DNA from: a bacterium
GTDB taxonomy: Bacteria > SZUA-79 > Acidulodesulfobacterales > Acidulodesulfobacteraceae
Assembly: GCA_027319095.1 (NCBI GenBank)
Contig: DAHVNW010000003.1
Location: 11,898 to 75,897, forward strand
Direction: 5' to 3'
DNA length: 64,000 bases
Part shown: one piece after another, positions 1 to 9,105 of the stretch
Position numbering within the stretch: the stretch's first letter is position 1
Layout of the letters: every line of letters begins with the position of its first letter
The notes under the pieces: model-generated
Database searches by the model: none
What the model saw: only the letters and a program-made list of their open reading frames with translations
Told to the model about the DNA's origin: nothing
Position numbers and translations under genes: made by a program

Positions 1-1
1 T

Positions 2-655
2 TCCATTGTCAACTCTATAGAAGGAAAATACTGGATAGCAGGCTGGCTGATAATAGCTTCTATTTTTTTTGACGGGATAGACGGAAAAGTAGCAAGGCTT
101 ACCAATACAAGTTCTAAGTTCGGTATAGAATACGACTCGCTTTCGGATTTAATTGCTTTTGGGGCGGCCCCGTCCGTTATGCTTTTTAAATGGTTCCTTA
201 TCGGATATGGAAGAATAGGCTGGGCGGCCGTGTTCGTATATCTTCTCGGGGCGGCGCTAAGACTGGCCAGATTTAACGTTCAAGTTAATTCCGTCGAATA
301 TAATAAGTTTACCGGACTTCCTTCGCCGGCTGCGGCCGGAACGATCGTATCTTTTCTTTTTTTTATGACGGAGTTTTCCTTAAACCCCGCCCTTATAGGT
401 AAAATTATGCTTGTTTTAACTGTTGTTATGGGATTTTTAATGATAAGCAACATAGGATATTTTGCAATGAAAGATTTCAGCGTTTTCAGACGCAGGGCGT
501 TTGAGTCGCTTCTTCTGCTTTTATCGGCGTTAATTATAATTATAATAAAGCCCGTAGAATCGCTTTTTACAATTTTTTTTCTCTATTCTTTCGTTTCCCC
601 TCTATTGTATTTTTACTTAGTTAATGTTAAGATAAAAAAAGAAAAAAGAAATTAA
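2..655 (+). CDS. pssA: CDP-diacylglycerol-serine O-phosphatidyltransferase, 5'-truncated by the window edge
   Basis: The enzyme condenses CDP-diacylglycerol with serine to make phosphatidylserine, the precursor of phosphatidylethanolamine, at the inner membrane. The frame is open to the left edge, so the N-terminus is missing. The CDP-alcohol phosphatidyltransferase signature D-G-x2-A-R-x8-G-x3-D-x3-D is complete: DGKVAR begins about 27 codons in, followed by G and two Asp in FGIEYDSLSD. Several hydrophobic helices follow. The internal ATG at 179 lies after this motif and is not the start. Position next to leuA matches deltaproteobacterial gene order. PgsA is the main alternative family, but the size and context favour PssA. 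Confidence 0.88.
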   Translation, partial: SIVNSIEGKYWIAGWLIIASIFFDGIDGKVARLTNTSSKFGIEYDSLSDLIAFGAAPSVMLFKWFLIGYGRIGWAAVFVYLLGAALRLARFNVQVNSVEYNKFTGLPSPAAAGTIVSFLFFMTEFSLNPALIGKIMLVLTVVMGFLMISNIGYFAMKDFSVFRRRAFESLLLLLSALIIIIIKPVESLFTIFFLYSFVSPLLYFYLVNVKIKKEKRN

Positions 656-668
656 ATAGGCTTGGTTT

Positions 669-2228
669 ATGGAAGACAATAATTTTAAAAAAATTAAAAT
701 ATTCGATACCACTTTAAGGGACGGCGAACAATCCCCCGGCGCAAGCATGAATATCGAAGAAAAGCTTAATCTTGCGCGCCAGCTTGCCAGACTTGGCGTA
801 GACGTTATAGAAGCCGGTTTTCCAATAGCATCGGAAGGAGACTTCGAAGCCGTCAAAGCAATTGCCGCGGAGATTAAAGGCGTTGAAATAGCCGGACTTG
901 CAAGGGCAAACGAAAAAGATATATACAGGGCATATTCGGCCGTAAAATATGCCGAGAAGCCAGTTATACATACATTTATAGCCACCTCCGACATACACCT
1001 TAAATATAAGCTAAAATTGACTCGCGAAGAATTATACGAAAAAGCCGTCAATATGGTTAAATATGCCAAGTCGTTTATCGAAAACGTAGAGTTTTCCGCC
1101 GAAGACGCATTCCGCTCGGATTTAGATTTTTTATGCAGGGTTGTCGAAGGCGTAATAGATGCCGGGGCAACGACGGTAAATATTCCCGACACCGTCGGGT
1201 ATGCTACGCCGTTCGAGTTTTTTGATTTTATAAAAAATATAAAGAAAAGGATAGACGCCGGAGGAAACATTATATTGAGCGTGCATTGCCATAACGATTT
1301 AGGCCTTGGGACGGCAAATTCCCTGTCGGCTATTTTAGCCGGCGCAAATCAGGTAGAATGTACGGTTAACGGCATAGGAGAAAGAGCCGGAAATGCGGCT
1401 TTGGAAGAAATAGTCGCGGCTTTAAACGTCAGAAAAGACGTTTATAAAGCGGTTACGGGTATAAATATGTCCGAAATTTTCAGGTCGTCCCAGCTTTTGA
1501 CTCATATAACCGGCATATCGGTTCAGCCCAATAAAGCTATAGTAGGAAAAAACGCCTTTGCCCATGAAGCCGGTATCCATCAGGACGGTGTTTTAAAAGA
1601 AAAGACTACTTACGAAATTATGACTCCCGAATTGGTAGGAAGGCAGCATGATGAACTTGTTCTTGGCAAACATTCGGGAAAGCATGCTTTTAAAGAAAAA
1701 CTTATTTCCTTAGGCTATTTATTAAACGATGAAGAAATAGAAAAAGCGTTCGTCGAGTTTAAAAATCTTGCCGACAAAAAAAAAGAGATATACGACGAAG
1801 ATATAGATTCTTTAGTAGCAAAATCGCATCATCTCGAAAAATACGAGCTTAAATATGTGAATGTCGTATGCGGGGATACTGTTTCGCCGCTTTCTATGGT
1901 AAAGCTTCTTGTGGACGGAGAATTAAAACATGATTCTTCATGCGGCAATGGTCCGGTAGATGCGGCGATTAATGCCATAGAAAAGATAGTTAATTCCAAA
2001 GCCAAAGTCATAGCCTATGAAGTTAAATCCATAAGAGGTACTGCCGAAGCTCAAGGCGACGTTTCCATTACGGTGGAAGATAAAGAAAAACAAATAAGCA
2101 TTACGGGCAGAAGCGCTCATACCGATATAGTAGTCGCAAGCGCAAAAGCTTACGTCAACGCAATAAATAAGCTTTATATTTATGATAGTAATTTAAAAAA
2201 ATCGGTAGAAACGGAAGTTTACGGGTAA
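669..2228 (+). CDS. leuA: 2-isopropylmalate synthase
   Basis: First committed enzyme of leucine synthesis: condenses acetyl-CoA with 2-ketoisovalerate. The 519-aa length is that of full bacterial LeuA. The HMGL-like TIM barrel opens with DTTLRDGEQSPG at residues 13-24. The metal-binding HCHNDLG motif is at about residues 206-212. The C-terminal third (about 375-515) is the leucine-sensing LeuA dimer domain, so feedback inhibition is expected. It lies 13 nt after pssA and leads leuC-leuD-leuB. No clear Shine-Dalgarno precedes the ATG. A homocitrate or citramalate synthase is possible for the family, but the leuCDB context argues for LeuA. Confidence 0.95.
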   Translation: MEDNNFKKIKIFDTTLRDGEQSPGASMNIEEKLNLARQLARLGVDVIEAGFPIASEGDFEAVKAIAAEIKGVEIAGLARANEKDIYRAYSAVKYAEKPVIHTFIATSDIHLKYKLKLTREELYEKAVNMVKYAKSFIENVEFSAEDAFRSDLDFLCRVVEGVIDAGATTVNIPDTVGYATPFEFFDFIKNIKKRIDAGGNIILSVHCHNDLGLGTANSLSAILAGANQVECTVNGIGERAGNAALEEIVAALNVRKDVYKAVTGINMSEIFRSSQLLTHITGISVQPNKAIVGKNAFAHEAGIHQDGVLKEKTTYEIMTPELVGRQHDELVLGKHSGKHAFKEKLISLGYLLNDEEIEKAFVEFKNLADKKKEIYDEDIDSLVAKSHHLEKYELKYVNVVCGDTVSPLSMVKLLVDGELKHDSSCGNGPVDAAINAIEKIVNSKAKVIAYEVKSIRGTAEAQGDVSITVEDKEKQISITGRSAHTDIVVASAKAYVNAINKLYIYDSNLKKSVETEVYG

Positions 2229-2271
2229 ATTTGATAAATTAATTAATTTTTAAAGTAAAAAAGAGGACTAA

Positions 2272-3546
2272 ATGGCCAGACCTTTAACTATAACGGAAAA
2301 AATAATTCAAAACCATACTGATTTGGATACGGTCGCTCCCGGCGATATTATAAGCGCGCGGGTGGATATTGCGCTGGGAAACGATATAACCGCTCCTATA
2401 TCCATAAAAGAATTTGAAGCTATAGGAGTAGATGCGGTATTCGACAAAAAGAAAATAGCCCTTGTACCAGATCACTTTGTTCCCAATAAAGATATTTTAA
2501 GCGCCAAACAGGCTAAAATGATGAGGGAGTTTGCAAAAAAGTTCGATATAGAAAATTATTTCGAATGCGGGGAGGCCGGCGTCGAGCATGCCCTTCTTCC
2601 AGAAAAAGGCATAGTACTGCCGGGCGATCTCGTTATAGGCGCGGATTCCCATACCTGCACTTACGGCGCTCTCGGCGCTTTTGCGACCGGCGTAGGTTCG
2701 ACCGATTTGGCATATGCTATGGCTTTTGGCGAATTGTGGTTTAAAGTTCCGGAATCTATAAAAGTGGTTTTTGAAGGAAAGCCCAAAAAATGGGTATCCG
2801 GTAAGGACCTTGTCCTTTATCTGATCGGCAGAATAGGTGTGGAAGGTGCAAACTATGCGGCTTTAGAGTTTACCGGAAGCGCTTTTAAACATCTCGGGAT
2901 GTCCGACAGGTTTACCATATCTAATATGGCGATAGAAGCCGGAGCAAAAAGCGGCATATTCGAACCGGACGAAATTACTGAAGAATACGTTAAAAATAGG
3001 GCTAAGAGGGATTATATATTTTATAAAAGCGATGAAGGCGCGGAATACGCAAAAATATTAAATTTTAACATGGAGTTTATAAATCCTCAGGTAGCTTTTC
3101 CTCATCTTCCCGAAAACAGCGTCGATATTAACGAGGCTTCGGCAAAAAATATTAAGATAGACCAATCCGTCATAGGTTCGTGCACTAACGGAAGAATAGA
3201 AGACTTGCGCATTGCCGCTTCCGTCCTAAAAGGGAAAAGAATAGCAAAATATGCAAGGCTTATAGTTATTCCCGCTACCCCGGATATTTACAGAATGGCT
3301 GAAAAAGAAGGCCTGATAGATATTTTTATGGATGCCGGAGCGGTAGTCAGCGCTCCGACCTGCGGACCGTGCCTTGGCGGATATATGGGTATATTGGCTG
3401 ACGGGGAAAGAGCCGTTTCTTCTACTAATAGAAACTTTAAGGGAAGAATGGGTGACGTTACAAGCGAGGTTTATCTTGCAAATCCAGCCGTTTGCGCGGC
3501 ATCGGCCATACTCGGCAAAATAGCCGGGCCGGATGAAGTAGCATAA
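2272..3546 (+). CDS. leuC: 3-isopropylmalate dehydratase, large subunit
   Basis: Aconitase-superfamily large subunit that isomerises 2- to 3-isopropylmalate with LeuD. At 424 aa it belongs to the shorter LeuC/HacA-like type rather than the roughly 470-aa enterobacterial form. The three 4Fe-4S ligands are visible: C304 in GSCTNG, and C364 and C367 in CGPCLGG. The [20 protein letters not shown] stretch is typical of the family. A GAGGA Shine-Dalgarno sits just upstream of the ATG. It follows leuA by 43 nt and is separated from leuD by a 187-nt gap carrying palindromes. Confidence 0.94.
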   Translation: MARPLTITEKIIQNHTDLDTVAPGDIISARVDIALGNDITAPISIKEFEAIGVDAVFDKKKIALVPDHFVPNKDILSAKQAKMMREFAKKFDIENYFECGEAGVEHALLPEKGIVLPGDLVIGADSHTCTYGALGAFATGVGSTDLAYAMAFGELWFKVPESIKVVFEGKPKKWVSGKDLVLYLIGRIGVEGANYAALEFTGSAFKHLGMSDRFTISNMAIEAGAKSGIFEPDEITEEYVKNRAKRDYIFYKSDEGAEYAKILNFNMEFINPQVAFPHLPENSVDINEASAKNIKIDQSVIGSCTNGRIEDLRIAASVLKGKRIAKYARLIVIPATPDIYRMAEKEGLIDIFMDAGAVVSAPTCGPCLGGYMGILADGERAVSSTNRNFKGRMGDVTSEVYLANPAVCAASAILGKIAGPDEVA

Positions 3547-3582
3547 AATTATTTTTCGCGCATATGCGTCATTTCGGCCGGC

Positions 3583-3601
3583 ATAAAGGTTTTGCCTTTA
3601 T
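3583..3601 (+). repeat. Short hairpin in the leuC-leuD gap
   Basis: A 7-bp perfect stem, ATAAAGG paired with CCTTTAT around a TTTTG loop, lies in the 187-nt gap between leuC and leuD. There is no T-run, so it does not look like a good terminator. It resembles the larger ATAAAAGCC/GGCTTTTAT hairpin in the lpxD leader. Whether the two are related is inference. Confidence 0.4.
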
Positions 3602-3690
3602 AAATGCCTGCCCGCATATGTTTATATCCGCCATTCTTTGCCCGCGATGATTATCCGGGAAAATAATTTTCTATCGTCAAATAAAATAGG

Positions 3691-3718
3691 TTGGGGACAG
3701 ATTTTAATCTGCCCCCAA
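3691..3718 (+). repeat. 28-bp near-perfect palindrome upstream of leuD
   Basis: TTGGGG and CCCCAA arms flank CAGATT/AATCTG inner arms around a TT loop, with one mismatch (A3697/C3712). It ends 6 nt before the leuD Shine-Dalgarno (AAGGAG, about 3723-3728). No T-tract follows, so it is not a simple terminator. The GGGGACAGATT-type palindrome resembles REP elements that I recall being common in deltaproteobacterial and metagenomic genomes. It could also be an mRNA hairpin affecting leuD translation. Confidence 0.6.
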
Positions 3719-3733
3719 AATAAAGGAGCGATT

Positions 3734-4231
3734 ATGATATTTAGCGGAAAAGTTTTTAAATTTGGGGATAATATAGATACCGATGCAATAATACCGGCAA
3801 GGTATTTAAACGATTCGTCAGAAGAAAATTTAAGAAAACACTGTATGGAGGATGCCGACGAATCGTTTTCTTCCGGGGTATCCGACGGCGACTTAATCGT
3901 TGGGGGGAAAAATTTCGGTTGCGGTTCTTCCCGCGAACATGCTCCAAGGGCTATTAAAGCTTGCGGAGTGCATATAGTTATAGCCAAAAGTTTCGCAAGA
4001 ATTTTTTATCGCAATGCTTTTAATATAGGTTTGTTTATACTCGAAGCCGATACGGGCGGCATAGATAACGGAGATATGCTGGAAATTAACACCGACACCG
4101 GAGATATTAAAAATAGAACGAAAAACACCGAAATAAAAGCAAAGCCTATACCAAAATTTATGTCGGAGTTAGTCAATGCAGGCGGTTTAATTGCATATGC
4201 CAAAACAAAGATTAAGGAGGGTAGGAAATAA
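3734..4231 (+). CDS. leuD: 3-isopropylmalate dehydratase, small subunit
   Basis: Swivelling-domain subunit that pairs with LeuC. The start at 3734 is chosen because AAGGAG lies just upstream and the protein then begins MIFSGKVFKFGDNIDTD, the normal LeuD N-terminus. A longer open frame from 3638 would run through the upstream palindrome and is unlikely. The resulting 165 aa is the usual size for the short LeuD type. The GCGSSREHAPRA motif that contacts substrate is present. leuB starts 3 nt after its stop codon. Confidence 0.93.
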   Translation: MIFSGKVFKFGDNIDTDAIIPARYLNDSSEENLRKHCMEDADESFSSGVSDGDLIVGGKNFGCGSSREHAPRAIKACGVHIVIAKSFARIFYRNAFNIGLFILEADTGGIDNGDMLEINTDTGDIKNRTKNTEIKAKPIPKFMSELVNAGGLIAYAKTKIKEGRK

Positions 4232-4234
4232 ATT

Positions 4235-5326
4235 ATGATAAAATTGGCTCTTTTTGCCGGTGACGGCATAGGACCAGAGGTTGCGGGCGAAGCCGTCGAT
4301 GTTTTAAAGTTTTTATTCGATTATAGTTCAATAAGATATGAAATCGAAGAAGACCTTATAGGAGGCGCTTCTTACGACGAATATAAAAAACCGGTAACGG
4401 AAAGAGCCCTCAAAATAGCAAAAGAAGCGGATGCCGTTATTTTCGGCGCGGTAGGAGGGCCCAGATGGGAGTCTCTTCCGATAGAGCTAAGGCCCGAAAA
4501 AGCTCTTTTGACTTTAAGGTATGATTTAGAACTTTACGCGAATTTAAGACCCGCAAAGATTTACGAAGAACTTATCGATGCTTCCCCTCTTAAAAAAGAC
4601 ATAGTTCGTGGAACCGACATGATGATTGTCAGGGAACTCACCGGAGGCATTTACTTCGGCCAGCCGAGAGGAGTTTTTAATATGGAAGACGGACAGAGGA
4701 AGGGTATAAATACTTTAGTTTATACAACTAAAGAGATAGAAAGAATTGCTAAAATCGCTTTTGAAATAGCAAGAAAAAGGAGAAAAAAAGTTTTATCCGT
4801 AGATAAAGCTAACGTTCTTGAATGTACCGAGCTATGGAGGCAGACGGTATCGGAGGTTTCAAAGTCTTATCCCGACGTCGAACTTTCGAACATGTATGTC
4901 GATAACTGTTCCATGCAGTTAATTAAACAGCCTAAATCTTTCGACGTTATAGTTACCACAAATATGTTCGGCGATATACTAAGCGACGAATCCTCAATGG
5001 TCGCAGGTTCCATAGGTATGCTGCCGTCGGCAAGCCTAAACGGAAAAAAGGGAATGTACGAGCCTATACACGGAAGCGCGCCAGATATTGCAGGGCAGAA
5101 TAAAGCTAACCCGTTGGCGGCTATTTTGTCGGTAGCCATGATGCTTAGGTTTAGTTTAGATATGGATAATTTTGCCCAAGCTATAGAAAAAGCCGTAGAA
5201 AAAGTTATTCAAAACGGATTCAGGACCGCCGACATCTATTCTAACGCTTCAGGGACTAAACTCGTTGGGACTAAAGAAATTGGCGAAGCCGTAATAGAAG
5301 AGTTAAAAAACAATAAAAACAAATGA
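4235..5326 (+). CDS. leuB: 3-isopropylmalate dehydrogenase
   Basis: Oxidatively decarboxylates 3-isopropylmalate to 2-ketoisocaproate using NAD+. The 363-aa protein starts [16 protein letters not shown], the family N-terminus. It carries GAVGGPRWE, the substrate-binding [14 protein letters not shown] stretch, and [11 protein letters not shown] followed by [13 protein letters not shown] in the C-terminal half. An AAGGAGGG Shine-Dalgarno lies within the end of leuD. Its stop overlaps the asd start in an ATGA, which points to translational coupling. Confidence 0.96.
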   Translation: MIKLALFAGDGIGPEVAGEAVDVLKFLFDYSSIRYEIEEDLIGGASYDEYKKPVTERALKIAKEADAVIFGAVGGPRWESLPIELRPEKALLTLRYDLELYANLRPAKIYEELIDASPLKKDIVRGTDMMIVRELTGGIYFGQPRGVFNMEDGQRKGINTLVYTTKEIERIAKIAFEIARKRRKKVLSVDKANVLECTELWRQTVSEVSKSYPDVELSNMYVDNCSMQLIKQPKSFDVIVTTNMFGDILSDESSMVAGSIGMLPSASLNGKKGMYEPIHGSAPDIAGQNKANPLAAILSVAMMLRFSLDMDNFAQAIEKAVEKVIQNGFRTADIYSNASGTKLVGTKEIGEAVIEELKNNKNK

Positions 5327-6366
5327 AAAAAGAAAAATATAATATTGGCATAACGGGAGCTACCGGTCTTGTCGGAAGGGAATTTATAGAAATATTAGAG
5401 GAGAGAAATTTTCCGGTAAAAGAGATTTATCTTTTTGCTTCGGAGAATTCGTTCGGAGAAACCGTTGCGTTCAAGGGAAAAGATTATATAGTCGATGCCT
5501 TAAAAGAAGATTCTTTTAAGAAAAAAAATATCGACATAGTCTTGTCAAGTCCCGGAGGTTCGGTAAGCGCTAAATTTTCCCCCCTTGCCGCAAAAGAGGG
5601 AGCTGTAGTTATAGATAATACGTCTTATTTCAGGATGGATGAAAATATTCCATTAGTAGTTCCTGAAGTCAATCCCGAAGATATAAAATATTATTCCAAT
5701 AAAAATATCATTGCAAATCCTAATTGCTCCACTATACAGATGCTCGTTCCTCTTAAACCTATCCACGACAGGTATAAAATAAAAAGGATCCTGGTTTCGA
5801 CATACCAATCGACGTCAGGAGCAGGGAAAAAGGCAATGGATGAACTGTTTTATCAGACTACCGGAGTAATTAACGCAAAAAATGGTATATATCCCGAAAA
5901 ATTCCCTGTCCAGATTGCTTTTAACTGTATTCCCCAGATAGATGTTTTCGCAGATGAAGGATACACTAAAGAAGAAATTAAAATGCTTAAGGAAACGCAG
6001 AAGATAATGCACGATAAAAATATCGGCGTATCGGCGACGGCGGTACGCGTTCCGGTATTTTTTTCGCATGGAGAGTCGGTCAATATAGAAACCGAGAAAA
6101 CTTTCGATATTAAAGACATTAAGAAATTATTATCGGAAGCTAAAGGGGTCAAATTAATCGACGACGCTCTTAACGACAATCCGGACGAAAGATATCCTTA
6201 TCAAACGAACGTTGCAGGCAAAGACGAGGTTTTTGTGGGCAGGATAAGGAAGGATTTTTCCGTCGCAAACGGCATGAATTTGTGGATAGTTGCCGATAAC
6301 GTACGGAAAGGGGCGGCTCTTAATGCCGTTCAGATAGCGGAAATCCTTATTCAAAAATATCTTTAA
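5323..6366 (+). CDS. asd: Aspartate-semialdehyde dehydrogenase
   Basis: Reduces aspartyl phosphate to aspartate semialdehyde for lysine/diaminopimelate, threonine and methionine synthesis. The 347-aa protein begins with a [13 protein letters not shown] nucleotide-binding loop. The catalytic cysteine is C135 in NPNCSTIQM, and HGESVNIE carries family substrate-binding residues. It overlaps leuB by 4 nt and murJ by 1 nt (TAATG), so all three are probably one transcript. asd directly after leuB is common in deltaproteobacteria. Confidence 0.95.
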   Translation: MKKEKYNIGITGATGLVGREFIEILEERNFPVKEIYLFASENSFGETVAFKGKDYIVDALKEDSFKKKNIDIVLSSPGGSVSAKFSPLAAKEGAVVIDNTSYFRMDENIPLVVPEVNPEDIKYYSNKNIIANPNCSTIQMLVPLKPIHDRYKIKRILVSTYQSTSGAGKKAMDELFYQTTGVINAKNGIYPEKFPVQIAFNCIPQIDVFADEGYTKEEIKMLKETQKIMHDKNIGVSATAVRVPVFFSHGESVNIETEKTFDIKDIKKLLSEAKGVKLIDDALNDNPDERYPYQTNVAGKDEVFVGRIRKDFSVANGMNLWIVADNVRKGAALNAVQIAEILIQKYL

Positions 6367-7886
6367 TGCGCGCGAACCTTGCAATAATTAAGAATCTGTC
6401 CGTCGTTTCTTTTTTTACTTTAATAAGCAGGATTTTGGGCTTGTTAAGAGATGTTTGCATCGCCTATTTTTTTGGAGCCGGCATTGAAACGGACGCTTTT
6501 TTCGTCGCATTCAGAATACCTAATTTATTCAGAAGACTTTTTGGAGAAGGCGGGATTTCGTCTTCTTTTATTCCGGTTTATTCGGAAAGCGTTGTTAAAA
6601 AAGACAAAAAAGAGTCCGAAGAACTATTTAAAACCGTTTTTACAGCTTTATTTTTCATTCTTTTATTTCTCTCCTTAGCCGGATTTTTATTTTCCTTTTT
6701 TTTCGTTACGATAACTGCGCCGGGTTTTTTATATAAGCCTTTGGAATTTGGTCTTGCCGTATTGCTGGCGAAAATTATGTTTCCTTATATATTTTTAATC
6801 GGGCTTACGGCATTTTTATCAGGGGTTTTGAACGTTCACGGCTCTTATGCCCCCGGGGCAATGTATCCCATAATCCTAAATGTTTTATTTATAATTTCGG
6901 CTGTTTTTTTAAGGCCGTTTTTTCATCCCGGCATATACGCTCTTGCCGTAGGAGTGATGATAGGCGGAGGATTGCAGCTTGTTTCGCAAATTTATTATAT
7001 TAAAAAAAAGAAAATAAATCTTGGCTTTAGTTTTAATTTTAAAAACAAAGGCGTTAGATCGGTTTTTAAACTGCTTACGCCTTCCCTTCTTGGAATGGCC
7101 GTAATTCAGCTCAACTTATTGTTCGATACCCTTCTTGCATCTTTTCTGCCGTTCGGAAGCATTTCTTTTTTATACTATGGCGACAGGCTTTATCAGTTTC
7201 CTCTCGGAGTTTTTGCGATAGCGATGCAGACGGCTATTTTTCCGGCGCTTTCTGCTTCGTTTGCAAAAAACGATATTGCAGAAGTCGGCAGGGCGTTTAA
7301 TTTTGCATCGTCGCTGATGTTTTTTATAATAATTCCTTCGAGCGTGGGATTAATTCTTTTAAAAAACAGGCTTGTCCAATTAATATACATGCACGGGGTG
7401 TTCAATGCGTTAGATGCACAAAAAACCGCAGGCGTACTTCTATTTTTCATAATAGGCTTATGGGCGTCTGCGCTCTTAAAAACGGTAGTTCCGGTTTTTT
7501 ATTCTATGAAAGACACAAAAACGCCAGTCAATGCCGCTATATTGTCTTTAATTGTTAACATTATATTTGCCGTTGCGCTTATGCAGTTTATCGGCGTATA
7601 CGGTCTTGCGCTGGCTTCCAGTATTTCGTTAATTTTTAACTATTTGTTTCTTTTAAGAAAGCTCCATTTAAAGAAAGGCATAAAATTAGGCGGCGGTTTT
7701 TTTAAATCTTTTACGAAAACTTTAATTGCGAGTCTGTTTATGGGAATATTCGTCGAATTTTTAATATTAGTTTTGATAAAATTAAATTACGGACCGCTGC
7801 CGGTTGTTTTAGCTTCGGTCTTCGCAGGCTTAGTAACTTATGTTCTTGCATCGTTTATCTTGAAAAATACCGTTATTCGCATCTAA
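6366..7886 (+). CDS. murJ: Lipid II flippase MurJ
   Basis: MOP-superfamily inner-membrane transporter that flips lipid II to the periplasmic side for peptidoglycan synthesis. It has 506 aa and about 14 hydrophobic segments. The N-terminal SRILGLLRD and GEGGISSSFIPVYSE stretches are typical of MurJ/MviN. The ATG overlaps the asd stop. A terminator-like hairpin follows in the next gap, suggesting the pssA-to-murJ block ends here. Confidence 0.94.
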   Translation: MRANLAIIKNLSVVSFFTLISRILGLLRDVCIAYFFGAGIETDAFFVAFRIPNLFRRLFGEGGISSSFIPVYSESVVKKDKKESEELFKTVFTALFFILLFLSLAGFLFSFFFVTITAPGFLYKPLEFGLAVLLAKIMFPYIFLIGLTAFLSGVLNVHGSYAPGAMYPIILNVLFIISAVFLRPFFHPGIYALAVGVMIGGGLQLVSQIYYIKKKKINLGFSFNFKNKGVRSVFKLLTPSLLGMAVIQLNLLFDTLLASFLPFGSISFLYYGDRLYQFPLGVFAIAMQTAIFPALSASFAKNDIAEVGRAFNFASSLMFFIIIPSSVGLILLKNRLVQLIYMHGVFNALDAQKTAGVLLFFIIGLWASALLKTVVPVFYSMKDTKTPVNAAILSLIVNIIFAVALMQFIGVYGLALASSISLIFNYLFLLRKLHLKKGIKLGGGFFKSFTKTLIASLFMGIFVEFLILVLIKLNYGPLPVVLASVFAGLVTYVLASFILKNTVIRI

Positions 7887-7983
7887 AACCCTATAACTAA
7901 GTTTTGTTATGCAAAATGATAATATCCTATATTAGCAGCGTGTCGAGGAAAAAGCCTTCATATTTATTGACCCCTCAGGTTAT

Positions 7984-8020
7984 CGCGGTGGGCGGCAACC
8001 CGCGTTTTGACTTTTTTTTT
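7984..8020 (+). terminator. Possible intrinsic terminator after murJ
   Basis: A CGCGG...CCGCG stem (7984-7988 with about 8000-8004) is followed by TTTTGAC and then nine T. The stem is short and the loop about 11 nt. The T-rich tail overlaps the -35 of the putative phoH promoter, a compact terminator-promoter arrangement. The rest of the 160-nt murJ-phoH gap shows nothing else I can name. Confidence 0.4.
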
Positions 8021-8034
8021 AATAATGTTATAAT
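8007..8034 (+). promoter_or_regulatory. Sigma-70-type promoter for phoH
   Basis: TTGACT at 8007-8012, a 16-nt spacer and TATAAT at 8029-8034. Transcription would be expected to start around 8041, only a few bases before the phoH ATG at 8047, so the message would be nearly leaderless. Confidence 0.6.
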
Positions 8035-8046
8035 CAAAAATATCAT

Positions 8047-9105
8047 ATGTATAAAATAAAAACGATTCCGAAAAATTCAGGACTTAAAAAAGGATTAAAA
8101 CCAGCAGCTGCAGAAAAGGCAGGGGCTGGAAATAATATAGAAATCGGAAAAATAGAACTCGAAGATATAGACCTCTTTAATAAATTTTCAAATCCGTCCG
8201 CCAATATAAAAGATATTATTGAAGCCGAATTCGGCGTCCATATATCGGTGAGGGGAAACGAATTACTTGTTAGAGGTGGCAGGCAAAATGTGGGAGTTTG
8301 CACCTCCTTTATCCGCGATTTGTTAAATTTATATAAAACAGGCGATGTTGTTAACGATAACGACTTAAAAAGACTATCAAAGTTAAAGATTGAAAATCCG
8401 CAAATCAATATAGCCTCCCAGATTTATTCGCCTATTTTATTAACTCCGAGAAAAAAAATTATAGCGCCGAGAACTCCTAACCAAAAAAAATATACCGATG
8501 CGATCTATAAAAGTGACGTAGTTATAGGCGTGGGTCCGGCAGGAACAGGCAAAACATACCTTGCGATGGCATGCGCAATATCTTTATTTCAGAAGAAAGT
8601 TTTTGACAGGATAATACTGACGCGTCCGGCTGTCGAAGCAGGGGAAAAATTAGGTTTCCTGCCCGGAGATATAGCGCAAAAAATTAACCCTTATCTAAGG
8701 CCTTTGTATGACGCGCTTTATGAAATGCTGGAATTTGAAAAGGCTATAAAACTTATAGAAACAGATGTTATTGAAGTAGCCCCTATCGCATTTATGAGAG
8801 GAAGAACCCTAAACAATTCCTTTATAATATTGGATGAAGCTCAAAATGCTACAAACGAACAGATGAAAATGATGCTTACGAGAATAGGTTCGGGCTCTAA
8901 AATCGTTGTAAACGGCGATATTACTCAAACCGACCTGCCTTCCGACAAAGAATCCGGACTAATAACCGCCGGCAGGATTTTAAGAAATATTGCCGGCATA
9001 GAAGTCGTTAATTTAGATAGAACCGACGTATTGAGGCATAAACTCGTCCAAAATATAATAAGAGCATATGAAACGAACGAAATTTCTAGAATTCCTAAAA
9101 AATAA
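8047..9105 (+). CDS. phoH: PhoH-family ATPase
   Basis: Cytoplasmic P-loop ATPase of the PhoH/YbeZ family, usually linked to YbeY and RNA/ribosome maintenance. The Walker A GVGPAGTGKT is at residues 161-170 and FIILDEAQNAT supplies the Walker B region. The N-terminal part looks like the KH-like region of the family. 352 aa is slightly long because of a basic N-terminus. The start sits directly behind a promoter with no visible Shine-Dalgarno, so a slightly later start is possible. It overlaps the HD-domain gene by 38 nt. Confidence 0.93.
   Translation: MYKIKTIPKNSGLKKGLKPAAAEKAGAGNNIEIGKIELEDIDLFNKFSNPSANIKDIIEAEFGVHISVRGNELLVRGGRQNVGVCTSFIRDLLNLYKTGDVVNDNDLKRLSKLKIENPQINIASQIYSPILLTPRKKIIAPRTPNQKKYTDAIYKSDVVIGVGPAGTGKTYLAMACAISLFQKKVFDRIILTRPAVEAGEKLGFLPGDIAQKINPYLRPLYDALYEMLEFEKAIKLIETDVIEVAPIAFMRGRTLNNSFIILDEAQNATNEQMKMMLTRIGSGSKIVVNGDITQTDLPSDKESGLITAGRILRNIAGIEVVNLDRTDVLRHKLVQNIIRAYETNEISRIPKK

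Noticed and set aside
617-1270. Long open frame on the minus strand across pssA/leuA
   Set aside because: It is the mirror of the leuA coding frame, has no domain I recognise and no ribosome-binding site.
3638-3733. N-terminal extension of LeuD
   Set aside because: It would be translated through a palindrome and precedes a strong Shine-Dalgarno plus the normal LeuD N-terminus at 3734.
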